Of a stretch of 64,000 nt of DNA, positions 51,305 through 63,897 are shown one piece after another. The notes beneath the pieces were generated by a model. That model had not been told where the DNA came from. It did no database searches and worked only from the letters and a program-made list of their open reading frames with translations. Made by a program: the position numbers and the translations under genes. Source of the stretch: Trichoplax adhaerens (lineage: Eukaryota > Placozoa > Uniplacotomia > Trichoplacea > Trichoplacidae); NCBI RefSeq assembly GCF_000150275.1, contig NW_002060947.1, positions 7,496,482 to 7,560,481 on the forward strand, written 5' to 3'. Numbering within the stretch: the stretch's first letter is position 1; each line of letters starts with the position of its first letter.

Positions 51305-52390
51305 CTACTTCGATTCGTCAAATAGCATTTGATCATAGGGTAAGTATCCGAAACATGTCTCACTCTGACACAAGCATTTAATTCCGTGACTAGTTTCTTG
51401 TTTATAATTGTCCCGATAACCACCAGCGTAATCAAATGTTAATTCTTCGTTGGGTGCAATATCTCTTTTAGCAAAAAAAGCCAAATGAGGCACATTAGTG
51501 TTGATTCGAACAGCAATTGCCAATAGATTGGGACTGCAAGAGTGATTGATAAAGCGGGCAATATTACCAAATTTAGTAGCATCAATGCAAGTGATTAAAA
51601 TATGAGGATTAGAAAAATTTGTAATGTGTTCTCTTAAAACAAGGAGATAATTAGGCTTCGTGAGATCACTTTGAGAGAATCTACTTTTAGCTTCATGGAC
51701 ACTAACAACCTGTCCAAGGTATTCACAGACAAATTGACCAGCTATTAATTTGTCTGTAGTTCTTACACCTAAACCTTTAGATTGGGTTTTGAAGCATTCT
51801 AATTTTGCAGAAGAACCTAGTTGCACCACTCGATTCCAGCAATATATGCTACAAAGACAGGAATCGTTGCATTCTATGACAGGATTTTGAAGTTCTGAGC
51901 AATTCTTGTCTACATGGTAGGAGTAGTCATTGAATTACATTACAAGTTTGCAATAAATAAATAAATAATCCATTACTCGGATAGTCGATTATTCCATTTG
52001 CTACATGCTGCACAGATTAATGTTGCTTTTGCTTTCTATGTTCTGTTACAACAAGCTACAACGCAGGTGATTGAATAATCTTTAAGCTACAAACTTACTT
52101 AGAATTCTTAGCAGTCTTCTAGCGTCATCATAGACTCTCCTACTTTGGTGACACTTTGCATCGGAACAGTGCCAACATTGGCAACCGCCATAATTGTACT
52201 GTTCGTGGTCATGGCTGAAGCTGTCATGTATGATCGATTGGCCAATCCTCTAAAATGGCAGTCAATAGCAATATCACAGGTAACCATTAAGCGAATTAAA
52301 CAATAGTATTCATCATTCATCATACAATCGATTGGAAAGCATGTCGGAAATTTTGTTTTGATGGAACATTACCTGGTAATCATCCTCCAT
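51305..52390 (-). CDS. SETMAR: SET-domain histone methyltransferase, SETMAR-like without transposase
   Basis: Exons 51909-51305 (TAG stop) and 52249-52099 are well supported. A first exon of 18 bases, 52390-52373 (ATG ... GTAATG), is proposed because it is in phase. The total is 257 residues. The pre-SET region has CQCWHC, then YDDARRLL, then IECNDSCLCSIYC and NRVVQ, as in SETMAR. The SET core has KGLGVRTTDK, FVCEYLGQVV, RFINHSCSPNL (cofactor-binding NHSC) and ELTFDYAGGY. The post-SET motif CLCQSETC supplies the C-x-C-x4-C zinc ligands. All catalytic landmarks are present. Human SETMAR gained a mariner transposase in anthropoid primates; here the frame stops after the post-SET motif, as expected for the unfused ancestral gene. 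Activity on histone H3 Lys36 is inferred from the family only. Confidence 0.9.
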
Positions 52391-53217
52391 GCTAACAGTC
52401 TAGACCAGCTGCCTTACTGCCAAGTTGTCCCATGTTGTACACTCTCCTCGTACGTGTATATTACTTTAACAGTCATCAGTACTGTTGGCTTACAACATTA
52501 ACAGTATACTCGTATACAGTCAGTTACATCAGTCATACCATGAGTAGATTGCACTATTCCTCCTTGTCTAACAGAATACCAATTTTCGATGTTGTCGATC
52601 AATAACGAGCCATTGGAAGAATGGCTGGAAATTTTATTTATGCCGGAAATATTAGCAGCGAAGAGATTAAATGATTGATGAGCAGTTGAGCATGCGAGAT
52701 TCTAATAGGAAAAGAATGTACAGTACACTGTACTGTACAGTACTGTATGATACTGTACAGTATGTTTTATACTGACTTTAGTCCCGTACCGTCTGTACAT
52801 ACAGTACATACTGCATTATACTGTGACTGTAGCCGTCGTAGCAACGTCGTCGAGGCGTCGACTTTGTTGACTTGTTTATACTGTAGTAAAATAAAATTAA
52901 ATTAAATAATTAATAATTAATTAACATTGAATTAATATTAGTCGTGCCATATGACTTACTATACAGTACCCTATATAAAATCAAGTCAAAAGTGTATGGA
53001 GAACCGTACTTACTGTAAAGTATATGATGAAGTGAAGATGATGAACTCTTGCTTTTGAATTATATATGTGCATATATTAGAGGGGTAAAATAGAGTTGGA
53101 ATTGTGGAGGTCAAAATTGCAGTTACCTTTCGAGTTGTGACTTTTTAACCATCATTGACCAACGTGACGACCAAAATTCCTTTTCATTTAGTCAATCGTA
53201 TACGACTTGATACAGAC
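52391..53217. promoter_or_regulatory. Divergent intergenic region between SETMAR and the temptin-like gene, with GTAC-rich cluster
   Basis: SETMAR (minus) and the temptin-like gene (plus) start head to head about 830 bases apart, so both promoters must lie here. Bases 52715-52812 are a dense run of TGTACTGTACAG-type palindromic steps. The same motif type also lies upstream of TAF3. Its role is unknown. Core promoter elements were not identified. Confidence 0.5.
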
Positions 53218-53706
53218 ATGATGAAGATTTATCTTGTTTTATTGCTCTTCTTTTCCGTTGTCAATTGTTATCAAAGATATCAGGCACAAATTCCAAATGG
53301 CGCTAATGTACCCGATCCGTGTAACACCGCTCAATTTTGGGGTGGTGTGGGCCATCAAAAAAGAGCTGGTGGCGGTACCCGCAATACTTTCGGTATCCTA
53401 ATGGGCGAAGTTGGAGTGCAATGGGGAAGATCAGCTTGCCTAGCTGATTCGGATGGCGATGGCTTATCCAATGGGGAAGAATTAGGTGATCCTAACTGTG
53501 TCTGGTCAGTGGGCGGCAATCCACCTATTCGTACCACCAATATTACCCATCCTGGTATTTGTGAGCCAATTAATTCCAAGGCATGTTGTCAGAAGCAAAC
53601 TTGGCTTTACTGCCATGATACCGTATGCAATGGTGCTATCGGCAGTACTACCATCAGTCTTGGACTCATTTTTGCTTCCATGGTCATAGCATTAATCCAA
53701 TATTAA
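53218..53706 (+). CDS. Temptin-like secreted protein, possibly GPI-anchored
   Basis: A single exon encodes 162 residues from the ATG at 53218. An in-frame ATG at 53155 would add 21 residues before the signal peptide and is less likely. The signal peptide is MMKIYLVLLLFFSVVNC. The mature part follows the temptin plan of the sea hare Aplysia: IPNGANVPDPC, WGGVGHQ, a Gly-rich stretch, ACLADSDGDGLSNGEELGD (a calcium-loop-like DxDxDG segment), PNCVW and TNITHPGICEP. Unlike secreted temptin, it continues with a Cys-rich segment and ends in a hydrophobic tail (SLGLIFASMVIALIQY) after small residues. This suggests a GPI-anchor signal or a membrane tail. In Aplysia temptin is a water-borne pheromone component; the role here is unknown. 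Confidence 0.9.
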   Translation: MMKIYLVLLLFFSVVNCYQRYQAQIPNGANVPDPCNTAQFWGGVGHQKRAGGGTRNTFGILMGEVGVQWGRSACLADSDGDGLSNGEELGDPNCVWSVGGNPPIRTTNITHPGICEPINSKACCQKQTWLYCHDTVCNGAIGSTTISLGLIFASMVIALIQY

Positions 53707-56254
53707 ATTACAGATATTATCGTCGTTGTATTGATAACCTAATAGCAATGGACACTGTAAATGTTCCATTTCTTATTGATCGCGCTCTTACATCAACAGC
53801 GGATACTATTTATGATTGTCTACGATTTAATCCACCAGTGGTTCTAGTGAAACTTTTTTGGGTGCACTTTTTAAATTAATCAATGTACTGCGCTAATGAT
53901 TTCTCGTTCAACCTGCCCCCTCATTAGGGGTGGATGACTCTCGTTTTCTCTAGTCACGTATATTGCAACTTTCGAAGTATTATCTAGTCTACAAGTTGTT
54001 TTACAATAGAGGAACTTTTGTTACCCTCCTAGATGAATGTTATTTGACTGACCTTTATCTATCTTTACTAATAGCTATAACCAATCATTTAAGCTAGTCC
54101 GTTTATAGAATCTTATTTTTTAATTAACATGAGCATGTTTTATAGATCATAAGATGACTAAAGTTTTCGCTCTGTAACAATAGCTTCGTTGCCACACGGG
54201 TCCATTGCTATTGACTCATATTGAACTGAAGCATTCTTGTGCTGTTTTAGCCTGCTTTGTCGATCATATTCACCGGCTGAGTAAGCGTATGTTATGAATA
54301 GATTAGATTAAAAGCGAATAGTAAGGATATATTTAAATAAAACATGAAGAAAAATATTTCTCTTGCGTTCTGTTTGATTAAATTTGAGGGAAGAATGCAT
54401 CGATTGACTCAATTTAGCCAGCGTATCTGTCTGTAATCGCTGTCTTTTCCGAAATAAGTTGCTGCTACTTGCAAACTCCTTCAATTTTATTTGACCACCA
54501 AATTTTAGTCTGCTAGTGATTGCCTATAATTTAGCTAATATTTCATTCGATAGATCATGACGAGTCATAACGTAAATTCTCCTACTCCACTACTGTAAAA
54601 CTTTAAATTTTAAATAAAAATTACAGTACTCCACATTTGTGTCAAGACTTTTTGAATTGAACCGTCCCTTTGCTAGAGATTGAAGTGTTTGCCTAGCAAA
54701 CTTTTGTTGCCGTATTGAAATTAGTGCAACTCTTTTCTAGCAACGGCAATATAACATATATAAATAAACTGGTCGCACTTCGAGTTTTTGTTCTGAAAAT
54801 ATTATTGGTTCATCCTTTCGTTCCTTAAAGTGAAAAATAATATTACATTTCTATATAAGGTAAAGGATAGAGATTTGATTTTATAAACTATCGAAACCTA
54901 TACTTATCTCTTTTGTTCGAAGAAGCTTATTTTACTGTACTTAATGGCTAACTTGATTTGAAAATAGTCCTATCCTACTGCATCTTCATTGAATCGATTG
55001 TAATTAAACCACCATTAAAGAGATAACTTTGAATAGCGTGATATATCGTTTATGAATAGTTCGTATCATTAGCAAATCGTTAGCTTTCCCTTTATTTTTA
55101 ATAGGTGGTTACGGTGGTTACGAAAGGCTCAAAGTTATTACAAATTCAACGCTTGCATAATAAAGCTGTAAGGATTACAGAATAAATTTAAAGTATAGTT
55201 AACAAGAATGAATGATCTAAATTTGCGCAGACTGCTGTTTCATTTCTCTCAATTAAACTATCACAAGCGATATCATCGGTTTGGTCAAGACGATAATATA
55301 TAGGTACGAGTACACTATTTTCACATGTTCGCATTTTCAACTATTTAATTGAGAGCTTGGTAATTGTAATAGGATGGACAGAGGTGTGTGAAGATAAATA
55401 GACAAGATAAAAATTTGAGTTGAAATCACCAAACTTTATTCATTTTGATACACTCAAACATGTAATTTACCAGAGAAACTTCAATACGCTTTAGTTCAAG
55501 TCGATAGGATATATATTAATCGGTTTATGAAATTCGACTGAACAGTTGAAAAATTATAATTACTATGACAACGATAAGTGTGTATATTAAGTGTTTCATG
55601 TCGGAAAGTTTACCAGTAACGAAACACTAGTGTATATTCAATTTTTAAATGTTACAGAAATAACTAATAAAATCACGAAAATCTTGCAACAAATTCTCCT
55701 AAACCAATATTTCATAGTAAACGCTTTTTTCGTTAAATTCTACTCGATGCTTGCTTAATTACTGATGAAATACTTTCTTATAATAATATTGTATAGTAAA
55801 CTAATAAGAATTACTTCGTTTGCACCGTAATGCAAGCGACAATAAATATCTATTAATCAAGTCAGTAATACTGTAGTCACAATGATGACCTTGTTAGAAG
55901 TAAATTTGTTAAAATATAGTCTGTAAAATCATACTAAGCAGGTTTTTAATGTACTGTATGCACGACTACCTATCTGTAACATTTAATTCTACAAATAAAT
56001 TCGATGAGATGAATTATAAACACTGCAGCCAAATAAACACTTATAAAATTATCATCGCGAACACAGGACACAGCCATTAGTAACATATTCAACAATGCAA
56101 AGAAGTAACTAAATATTGTAATGCTATAAAGACATTCATATACATCAAGTATCGTATTGATCACAAGTTTACATCAACAGGCAGACTACGTTATATTAAC
56201 TTATCGAGATATTGAAAACAGTGACAATAGTCCATGATTAGAAATTTGATACAT
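53707..56254. other. No supported gene
   Basis: A minus-strand stretch of about 70 open codons near 54530-54300 follows an AG and is basic, but it has no domain and sits within chance length. A 31-base plus segment near 54250-54281 is flanked by good splice sites but stands alone. Nothing is called. The right end is the 3' side of the STAND/TPR gene. Confidence 0.4.
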
Positions 56255-59200
56255 TTACGAAGTTTTTCCTTGATCCATTTCCATTTCTTCTGATATGATT
56301 CGAAATGCAGGTTCATCAAGAACAGATTTTGTTCGTAAAGTAGTAGGATGTGTAGGACCAAAAATCTATTTAGATTTTATAATAAATGGAGCTTAATAAA
56401 ATTTAGAAAAATTAAATGAAATGAAGAAAAATAAAATTATGATTCATTTCTAATTTCTTATATTATCAAGTACTTCGCAATCAATGTCATATGCTCTCTT
56501 ATAGTATTTATAGGATTCTTTCTTATTTCGATATTCAATCACGATTCCCATATTGAATACAATTCGAGCGGTTAACTTATGATATTCGCCGTAGGCTTGC
56601 ATGCAAACTTCAAGCGCTTTCTTGTACCACTATATTAGACAAGAACATGTATTAAAAGACTTAAAATCTAGCTTGTAGCATAAAGCATAATACACTATGT
56701 AAAATCTATCGGCAAGACTTTCTCAATAAAATTTTAAAATTTATGAAAGATACGGCATTACATTCACTAATGGCTTTACGCCATTTGAAATAACAGCAGC
56801 ATACGGTAATAATTTCATCATGTACTTGCAATTGCAAGAACAGTAATGGACTATCGAGTGTAATACCTCAGATTGTTGAGGATCAGTGTCATCATAAACG
56901 AATGTAGCGATATTCTGATACGCTTCAGCCACATGACCGTTATCACCAAGCTTGGGAAAAGAAATTTAGGCATCTTATTAATCCCAACTACGTTATTTAA
57001 GTAAACAATTAATGTCGTAATATTCTTTGTAGTACCTCTTGAAATATTTGCAGCGCATTATGGCAATGCACTTCACACCTGACTCTACTTTCTTGGGATA
57101 ATAATTCCTTATAAGTTCTTCCAACTCGGAAAAAGGCTCCATAGTGGAATGACAACCGAAGTTCGAGTAAGCCTAATTGATACTAAAAAAATATGTCTAT
57201 GTTATCCAGTAGAACACTAAATAAATGTCCTTAATTTAAGTTAGGCGTTGATTTACTCTATTCTCGTTGCCCTTCAAGTTCTTGCGAAGAGAAATAGCTT
57301 TAAGTGCAGTTTGGATCACATTATAATGCTTCTTGGTATCATTCACACTGATAAACTCTGCAAGTTTGCTAACCTAGATCGAGCAAGATATAAAGTAAAG
57401 AATTCTGACATCAAGTTCAATATAAGTATACTTGTCTAGAACTACAGTATGTCCAACCTCGCTTTTAATATCTGTCAACAGCTGGAACAGACATGCCATT
57501 CTATGTTTTCTTGCTCCAAGCTTGTTTTCTTCTAATTCGATTGCATCAGATAATAATGTCTCTGCATCTTTATATTGACCAGCACAACACCTATGAGTAG
57601 CATAAAAAATTATTATGTATATCAGAATTAACTACAATCGGATACGCGCATAGTTTTGCAAAGTTACTAGTTGGATTTAAAATACTAACAGGAAGCGAGC
57701 AACACGCCATTTCTTGTCAGCTAATTCTTCATCATCAGTATTTGATGTGAGTTGTTGCAGTGATTGAATGTATAGGTTTGAAGCAGTTGCATAACCTCCA
57801 GCCTAAAAAAGGACAAAAATGATTTAATATAAAGTTATGAAACTGACGCGACTTTCGAGAATTTGCCAGCATTAGTAAGTCCTTAACCTTTCGCCACGAT
57901 CGTAACAATTCGATGTTATGTTCATCTGAAGACAACTTTTCAAACACAGGCCATTCCAACAAGCATCTAGCTAGGCGACTATGATCAAGTAATTTTTCCA
58001 GATGATATGGTAATTCCTTTAGTAGTGAAATAAATTTAAAAAATGTTTATTCAATAGAAGTTCAGATATACATCATATAGTAGCTAGCTAGTATCTTCAC
58101 ATTAAGAACTAACTATGTATTGATTAAAATAGTATATTTTGTTAAAGCTGTTAAAAAGTTGGGCAAGATCCTTAAGTTATGATCATATTTAGGCTATCAC
58201 TATATCACACTCATAATGGAGAAATAAATTTGCAAGTAGCTAGAAAGTTTGGTTTGTACGATCGCCATAAATTGAACTTACCTCAGCTTTGCGATCATGA
58301 TTCTCAATTTGTTCAAAGTACTCGGCCAATTTGCCATGCCACCATGTATATAAGAATTTCCTGTAGTCTTCCGAACCGGTTTTAAAATATCTACACAATA
58401 AAATAGAATACACAGTGATAACACGAGTATATGTTAAGGCGAACACCGTGAATCTATTCTCAATTATGATTTGTTCAATAAAGTAAGTAAGGATGAAGCT
58501 GATACATACTTTCTTCTAACAGCTTTACTCATTGCTCGGTGGTAAAAGTCCAATCTTCCTTCACCAGTGTCACCGCACGGGCGGAGGAACGGCTTTAGTG
58601 AACGAAAAACAGCGGCCCATTTTGCAGCAGGGAGTGGTGGGGGTCGCTTTGATCGTGACGATTTTGCTTCATTTTTATCTTCAATATCTGTAATAAAGAT
58701 TATACACCCAGCATTAAGTAAATAACAATACGGAGTAAATCACAAAATTTATTCTATTTCAGATGCAAGAAATGAATCATAAGCAAACCATCTATATCAA
58801 ATTCGTCATCAAATTTCTTGTCAAAGTCAGTTTTACGGTAAGTCTCTTCCACGGTAACATGCAGCTTTTTCGATAAATCATTCGCTAATGCAGTATCTTT
58901 ATCACTATTTTCCCTTTTCGAAATCTCTTGTGCCGCGTCAGGACCTTTCTCAGTAAAATCTTTTTCACTAGGAGGTCTCAGCGTTTCATCTTCTCCAAGT
59001 AATTCAAGTAACTCTCTTTCTAGTAATCCATGACGCGAACATTCCAGAAAGCACAAGGTTGCAACCATTAAATGTCCACCACTTTCCTCTTCGAAGCGTG
59101 TTAAAACTTGCTCTAATAATCTGAAAGAAATAAAAATGATTATTATAAATACTTTCCATGGTAATAATTTTATTTCCAAGATCGAATTCATATACAATAT

Positions 59201-61792
59201 TGAAATTAACATTAAATTGAAAATTAAAGAGCCAAATATACAGTATGATGTCCAGACTTACTCTAATAATCCGTCAGCTAGCCCTTTGATCATTTCTGTT
59301 ACTTTACTAAATAAACCGAATACCCGCAGTTCTTCACAAGCAATTGACAGCCACAAAGGATTCGCTGACGCTTCTTTAGATAGTAGAGAATCCATTTGTA
59401 CGGCGTCTAATCTTTTATTGAATTTCGTTAAAACTTCATCTACAATTTCCTATACATTTTTACATGAATGCAAAGCAATGTTTTATTGTAACCATTGCAA
59501 CCATTAATAATTTTTTCAGTTATCTTGCAAATGAATTAGCGAAGCAATAAAAATGGAGGCATAGGAATTCAGTAGGATCAACATACCCTTCTACTATCTA
59601 GATCCAGTGGCCCACATAATACCTCTTTAGGAGGATTTAATCGCCCTGCTAGACTATGGTGACATGGTGTGCCGTTGATTACAGAACAAATGACTCTTAC
59701 ATTAGGTGATAATTTAAATGGCATCCAGCTAACTTGCTCAGATTCCTTAGTTTTATCGAGCTATGTAGAAGCAATATTGGACAATTCATTACAGATTGTT
59801 AGTTATAGCATGTCTTGCAAGTACGGCAATCTTATAAAGCATAGACACTATTACATCTTAATATTGCACCTGATTCAAAGCATCGAAGAAAAGAATAGTA
59901 GGTTCAAGTTTAGGATTGCTGAGAGTGATATTTGAAAGGCGTACCAGCGATTCTGTATCAGCAGGAATTTCTCCCTACAAAATAAGTAAAAATTTAAAAC
60001 ATAGACCACAACAGCCGGAGAGTGGGGGGTTATTACATGAACCCCTAGCTTCAATTCCAGTACTTTGCGATTACTAGTTCAACAGCGAGTAATGATCAAC
60101 TTACTACATATTTCAATTCCTTCAGCATTCGTTGTAATGTAAAACCGAGGTCAGTAGATCCTGGCGCAGCCCCAATAAAATGATAGAAGACATTCCAACC
60201 CTTGTTACCACCGCTGTGCGTTAGCAAAGCAATCAAATCATCAATACGTAATAAACGTGCTAACATCGTGTATATCATCAATTGCTAGTATTAGAAATGG
60301 AGCTAATAAATTAATTCAACGCAAAAGAAAACAATATCGAAGTACTGTGGCATACTAATGGACAGATACTGCATAAGCCTTCTAAGTTTTAAGTATAAGC
60401 TAGAGGAAAACAAACATTAATTAATATTATGCATTGATGGAGGAATCTATAGTACCCAGGTATATCGTAGTTTTGTGCTTTATTTACAGTTGTGGCAGCA
60501 CTTCTAGCGATAATTGCACTTTTTCCAGCTCCTGCTACACCAACAACTACCATAGGGACACAAGTGCTTTCCGAACGAATAAAATCTTGGATCTATATTG
60601 CAACAAGAATAAGATTTCAAAATACTGTAAATATTGACACTGTAAATATCCTTCATGTATTGAATCTCATATCCTAAAAATAAATGTAATCATTTACTGT
60701 ATATGCTAATGTATGATACGTATATCCAACAAAGTAATTAATTGATAATGGTTATAGTGGCAAACGTGGTGCACTCAATTTTTTGGAATTATGCTGTTAC
60801 TACTGTCACGTACTTGATCTAAGATTTCATCTCGGCCCAAAACGCTGGAGGAACGAGAATTGAGGAAAGTCTATTAAAAACAAATGTAAGAACTTATATT
60901 GGCTTGTAAATAGACACAGTATGTTGAAAAGTTATCCATAAAACACAATAATTTTATGGACTAGTACAATTCAATTCTACCGCTTTAGTAGAATATCATA
61001 CCACTTAGAATTCAATTTCTATCGTTGACTTATCAAAGAATTACCATATATAAGTATGATATGCATTAATTATTTAAAACTATTTTTAATTAAGTTAGAA
61101 GTTCAGATTAAATTAACTGAAAGTTAATTTATATGTTAACCCGTCAATTTTACTTTACTTAAAAAAACCAAAAGGACAAACACGCTCATAGCAATACTTT
61201 CTAATTTACAGCTGAAACACTGATCAAATTATGAGTGTTACAAGATACATGTATGAGTATTCGAAACTAATCGTTACCTCGTGTGCTTCACGTATTACTT
61301 CTAACTGGTCCATAGATGAAGTATCTAGAGGATACTGATGACTTATTCGTGTTTTAAAAAATTCAAGTACCTGAATAAATAATAAACTTACAGTTATTTA
61401 CATATACTTGAATAAAATGAATAACTTGGCATTAAGGCTAAACTCAGATCTGGAATGGCTATCATCCGTTGGAGTAATGTTTCCAATTTGATTTACTAGT
61501 ATAATTAAGATTACGAGAGAATAATTATATTCCTTATTAGCTAAGATCCGTCTATTGAGTATTATTTTCTTGATAATGTCATTCTTTCTATTTATATTAT
61601 GTAATTCAGCTAATATAAATAAATAGTAATTGGTCCTTGTACGAAACACAGTTTGGAGGCACCTGTTAGTACCTCTTCGCATTCCTTGGTGCTAGGAACT
61701 AAATCAAATGGGGGCGTTAGCACTAAATTAGTCGGTGTAACAGCTGTAACATCCTCTAAGTCATCAGCATCATTCCCTATTGAACGCCTATT
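56255..61792 (-). CDS. STAND-type P-loop NTPase with C-terminal TPR-like repeats (NPHP3/TTC41-like), 5' end incomplete
   Basis: Nineteen exons: 61792-61673, 61370-61278, 60870-60814, 60592-60488, 60200-60105, 59974-59870, 59760-59587, 59449-59262, 59120-58789, 58687-58510, 58390-58282, 58016-57888, 57802-57690, 57590-57458, 57373-57257, 57182-57036, 56950-56867, 56629-56474 and 56365-56255 (TAA). They are in phase for at least 848 residues. The layout is a linker with SVLGRDEILDQ, Walker A GVAGAGKS, a VFYHFIGAAPGSTD strand, Walker B TILFFDALNQ, and NPLWLSIACEELRVFG in the sensor region. A winged-helix part (CSRHGLLERELLELLG), AAKWAAVFRSLKPFL and GRLDFYHRAMSKAV follow. Divergent helical TPR-like repeats close the protein, the last with YKKALEVCMQAYGE and FGPTHPTTLRTKSVL. 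Such proteins are nucleotide-switched sensors or scaffolds; NPHP3 acts in cilia. The exon at 60200 could instead start at 60213 with a longer preceding exon. A further upstream exon is possible at 62299-62246. Confidence 0.88.
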
Positions 61793-63897
61793 CTGTTACT
61801 GTTGTGAATATGATATATATAATTTACGATTAATTAACTGCGCAGATTCATGCGAGCATTGGCGAAAATTGAAGTTTTTTTTTTGCGTACTATCGATTCA
61901 TTCCACTGCCTTGTACCCACAGAACACAAGGATATGATAATTAGGTCATTTACTAGTAAGCCCATTTGCCTTGAAGGCAGTCAAAATTGCTTTCAAGCTC
62001 TCTATATTTCGGCTGAAATGGTGGCTACCCAATGAAGGACATGGAGACTTTGTGAGAGTCATCATCGTCGACTTTTAGTTCATACTGTATTGCATATGGT
62101 ACCGATACAGGGCTTTGAGTTTATACTAAACAAGGGTACTATCCATTACTTTCCATTTTGATAGTACGGCACAGCTATAGGCGTTGAGTACAAGGCCATT
62201 TTATTCCATACGTGATAGAGCACAGTAGACTAGCGTATACTTTACAGCAGCATCTTGGCTGATCCTCCCTGATCTTAGCAACATAATAACCGACTCCAGC
62301 TAAGGTTGATCAGCTCCTTCCTTATTAATTATTTTTCCACAATGGAGAAATAAATTGGATAGACGAGAAATAAAAGATTCTCATATCGCAGTGGTGTTTA
62401 CAAGTGAAAGTAGAAGTTCGTCTTTAATACTTTACCGTTAAGTATACCGTTCGTAATCGATAATACTAAATGAGACTAATAAATAAGTAATACAATCGAA
62501 GTAGGGCTCATTGGAATGACTATTCTGATCCAAAATTGATGATGATCACAATATGGATAAGTGTTAACCAAAAGCACTTCCAGCTTGTCAATATGGACGT
62601 AATAGCTAATTGCTTGTGACGTGAAGTGAAGTGATTAAACTCATTTCTTGTACGAATTCTTTATTTAAATCAACTTGTCTAGTTTTTGTATGTTACAGCC
62701 TCAGATATAGTAGAGATTACTATTTATAACTCGTATAGTTAATAGCTATCGCGTACGAATAAAGAATGATAACAACTTGATCGACTTGACTGAAATGAAT
62801 TAAGAAGGAGATACTACGCAAAGTATAAAGAGCGAGGGATATACTAGTTATACTCAAATTAAGCTGTCGATTATTAGAAGATTGTAAGATCATATCGACT
62901 GATGCTGCGCTATGAACGATAAAAAAGTTTGGAAATAAAGCGTAAAAGCTAATTGTAATAGGGTTTCAACATTATTGTACTATTAGATAAAATCGAAATT
63001 GGATTGATCTGTAATGCTAATCAAATGAATCAAACTTGCTTGGCAGAATCATTGTTAAGAAAAGAAAACAAGCAATTACTCGATAGTTAGGTTAATGGTG
63101 TGATTATGATAACCAAACAAAAAAGGCTTTCGACTATTCTTGGCCTTGTAGTTCACATCCTGTTAAATGATTAAGTATTCTAATTTTGAACTCAGTAGCA
63201 ATAATAACTTACAATGAGTTAGCGTAGACTTGGCGGTGAACAAGTAGCTATCTTAGAGAAATTTTCTACATTACGTGTCAATTGATGTTAAAACTTTTTT
63301 TTATGATTGTATCGCAACGATAGATCGATAAACCTCGTTATACGCCTAAATAAATTGTTCAAGTATTTGAATAGTTCGATGTCAAGTTCTAGCGAAGACA
63401 GTAAAATCAGGACAACAACAGCGAGAGTTATTCAATGAAACTACTAAGGCATAATCTGGTGAAGCTAGCCGCAATGATATAAAGATAACCTATTAACAGA
63501 GTTTAATTATATATAATCATAGGAAATATTGAACAAAGTAGCGACTTATTTTCAGAGGTTGTACAATAATGACGTAACTGTTGGAACTTTCCGCAAGCGT
63601 ATAGAAAAGCTTAGTGATGCATAACTACAGTAAAGTCAATCGGCCAAGATCGATCAATCATGGTGTAAAATGGCTCAATTGAAATGCTTGTAGTGTAAGT
63701 GTATGATTGCTTATAAAACTGTATTATGGGCAGTGGGAGACACTGGCTAGCTTTACAACACAGCTATAAAAGTGGATTCGATCGATTGAGATTCATCAAC
63801 AGTAAATCATATCCTTCCTTACAGTTATATACCAGGCAAAATGAAATAACAAGCTAGTTAAGGAAATATTACGAAATGAAATTATGATATAACTTAC
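61793..63897. other. Upstream of the STAND/TPR gene; missing 5' exons expected
   Basis: The first resolved exon of the STAND gene has no start codon, so at least one exon should lie here or beyond. A candidate at 62299-62246 (18 residues, followed by GTAAAG, phase 0) fits the phase but is not otherwise supported. I see no other gene. Confidence 0.35.

Noticed and set aside
53155-53217. Upstream in-frame ATG for the temptin-like gene
   Set aside because: It would put 21 polar residues before a clear signal peptide; the ATG at 53218 starts directly at the signal.
54300-54530. About 70 open codons on the minus strand with basic residues
   Set aside because: Expected by chance at this base composition, with an in-frame TAG just before it and no domain or linked exon.
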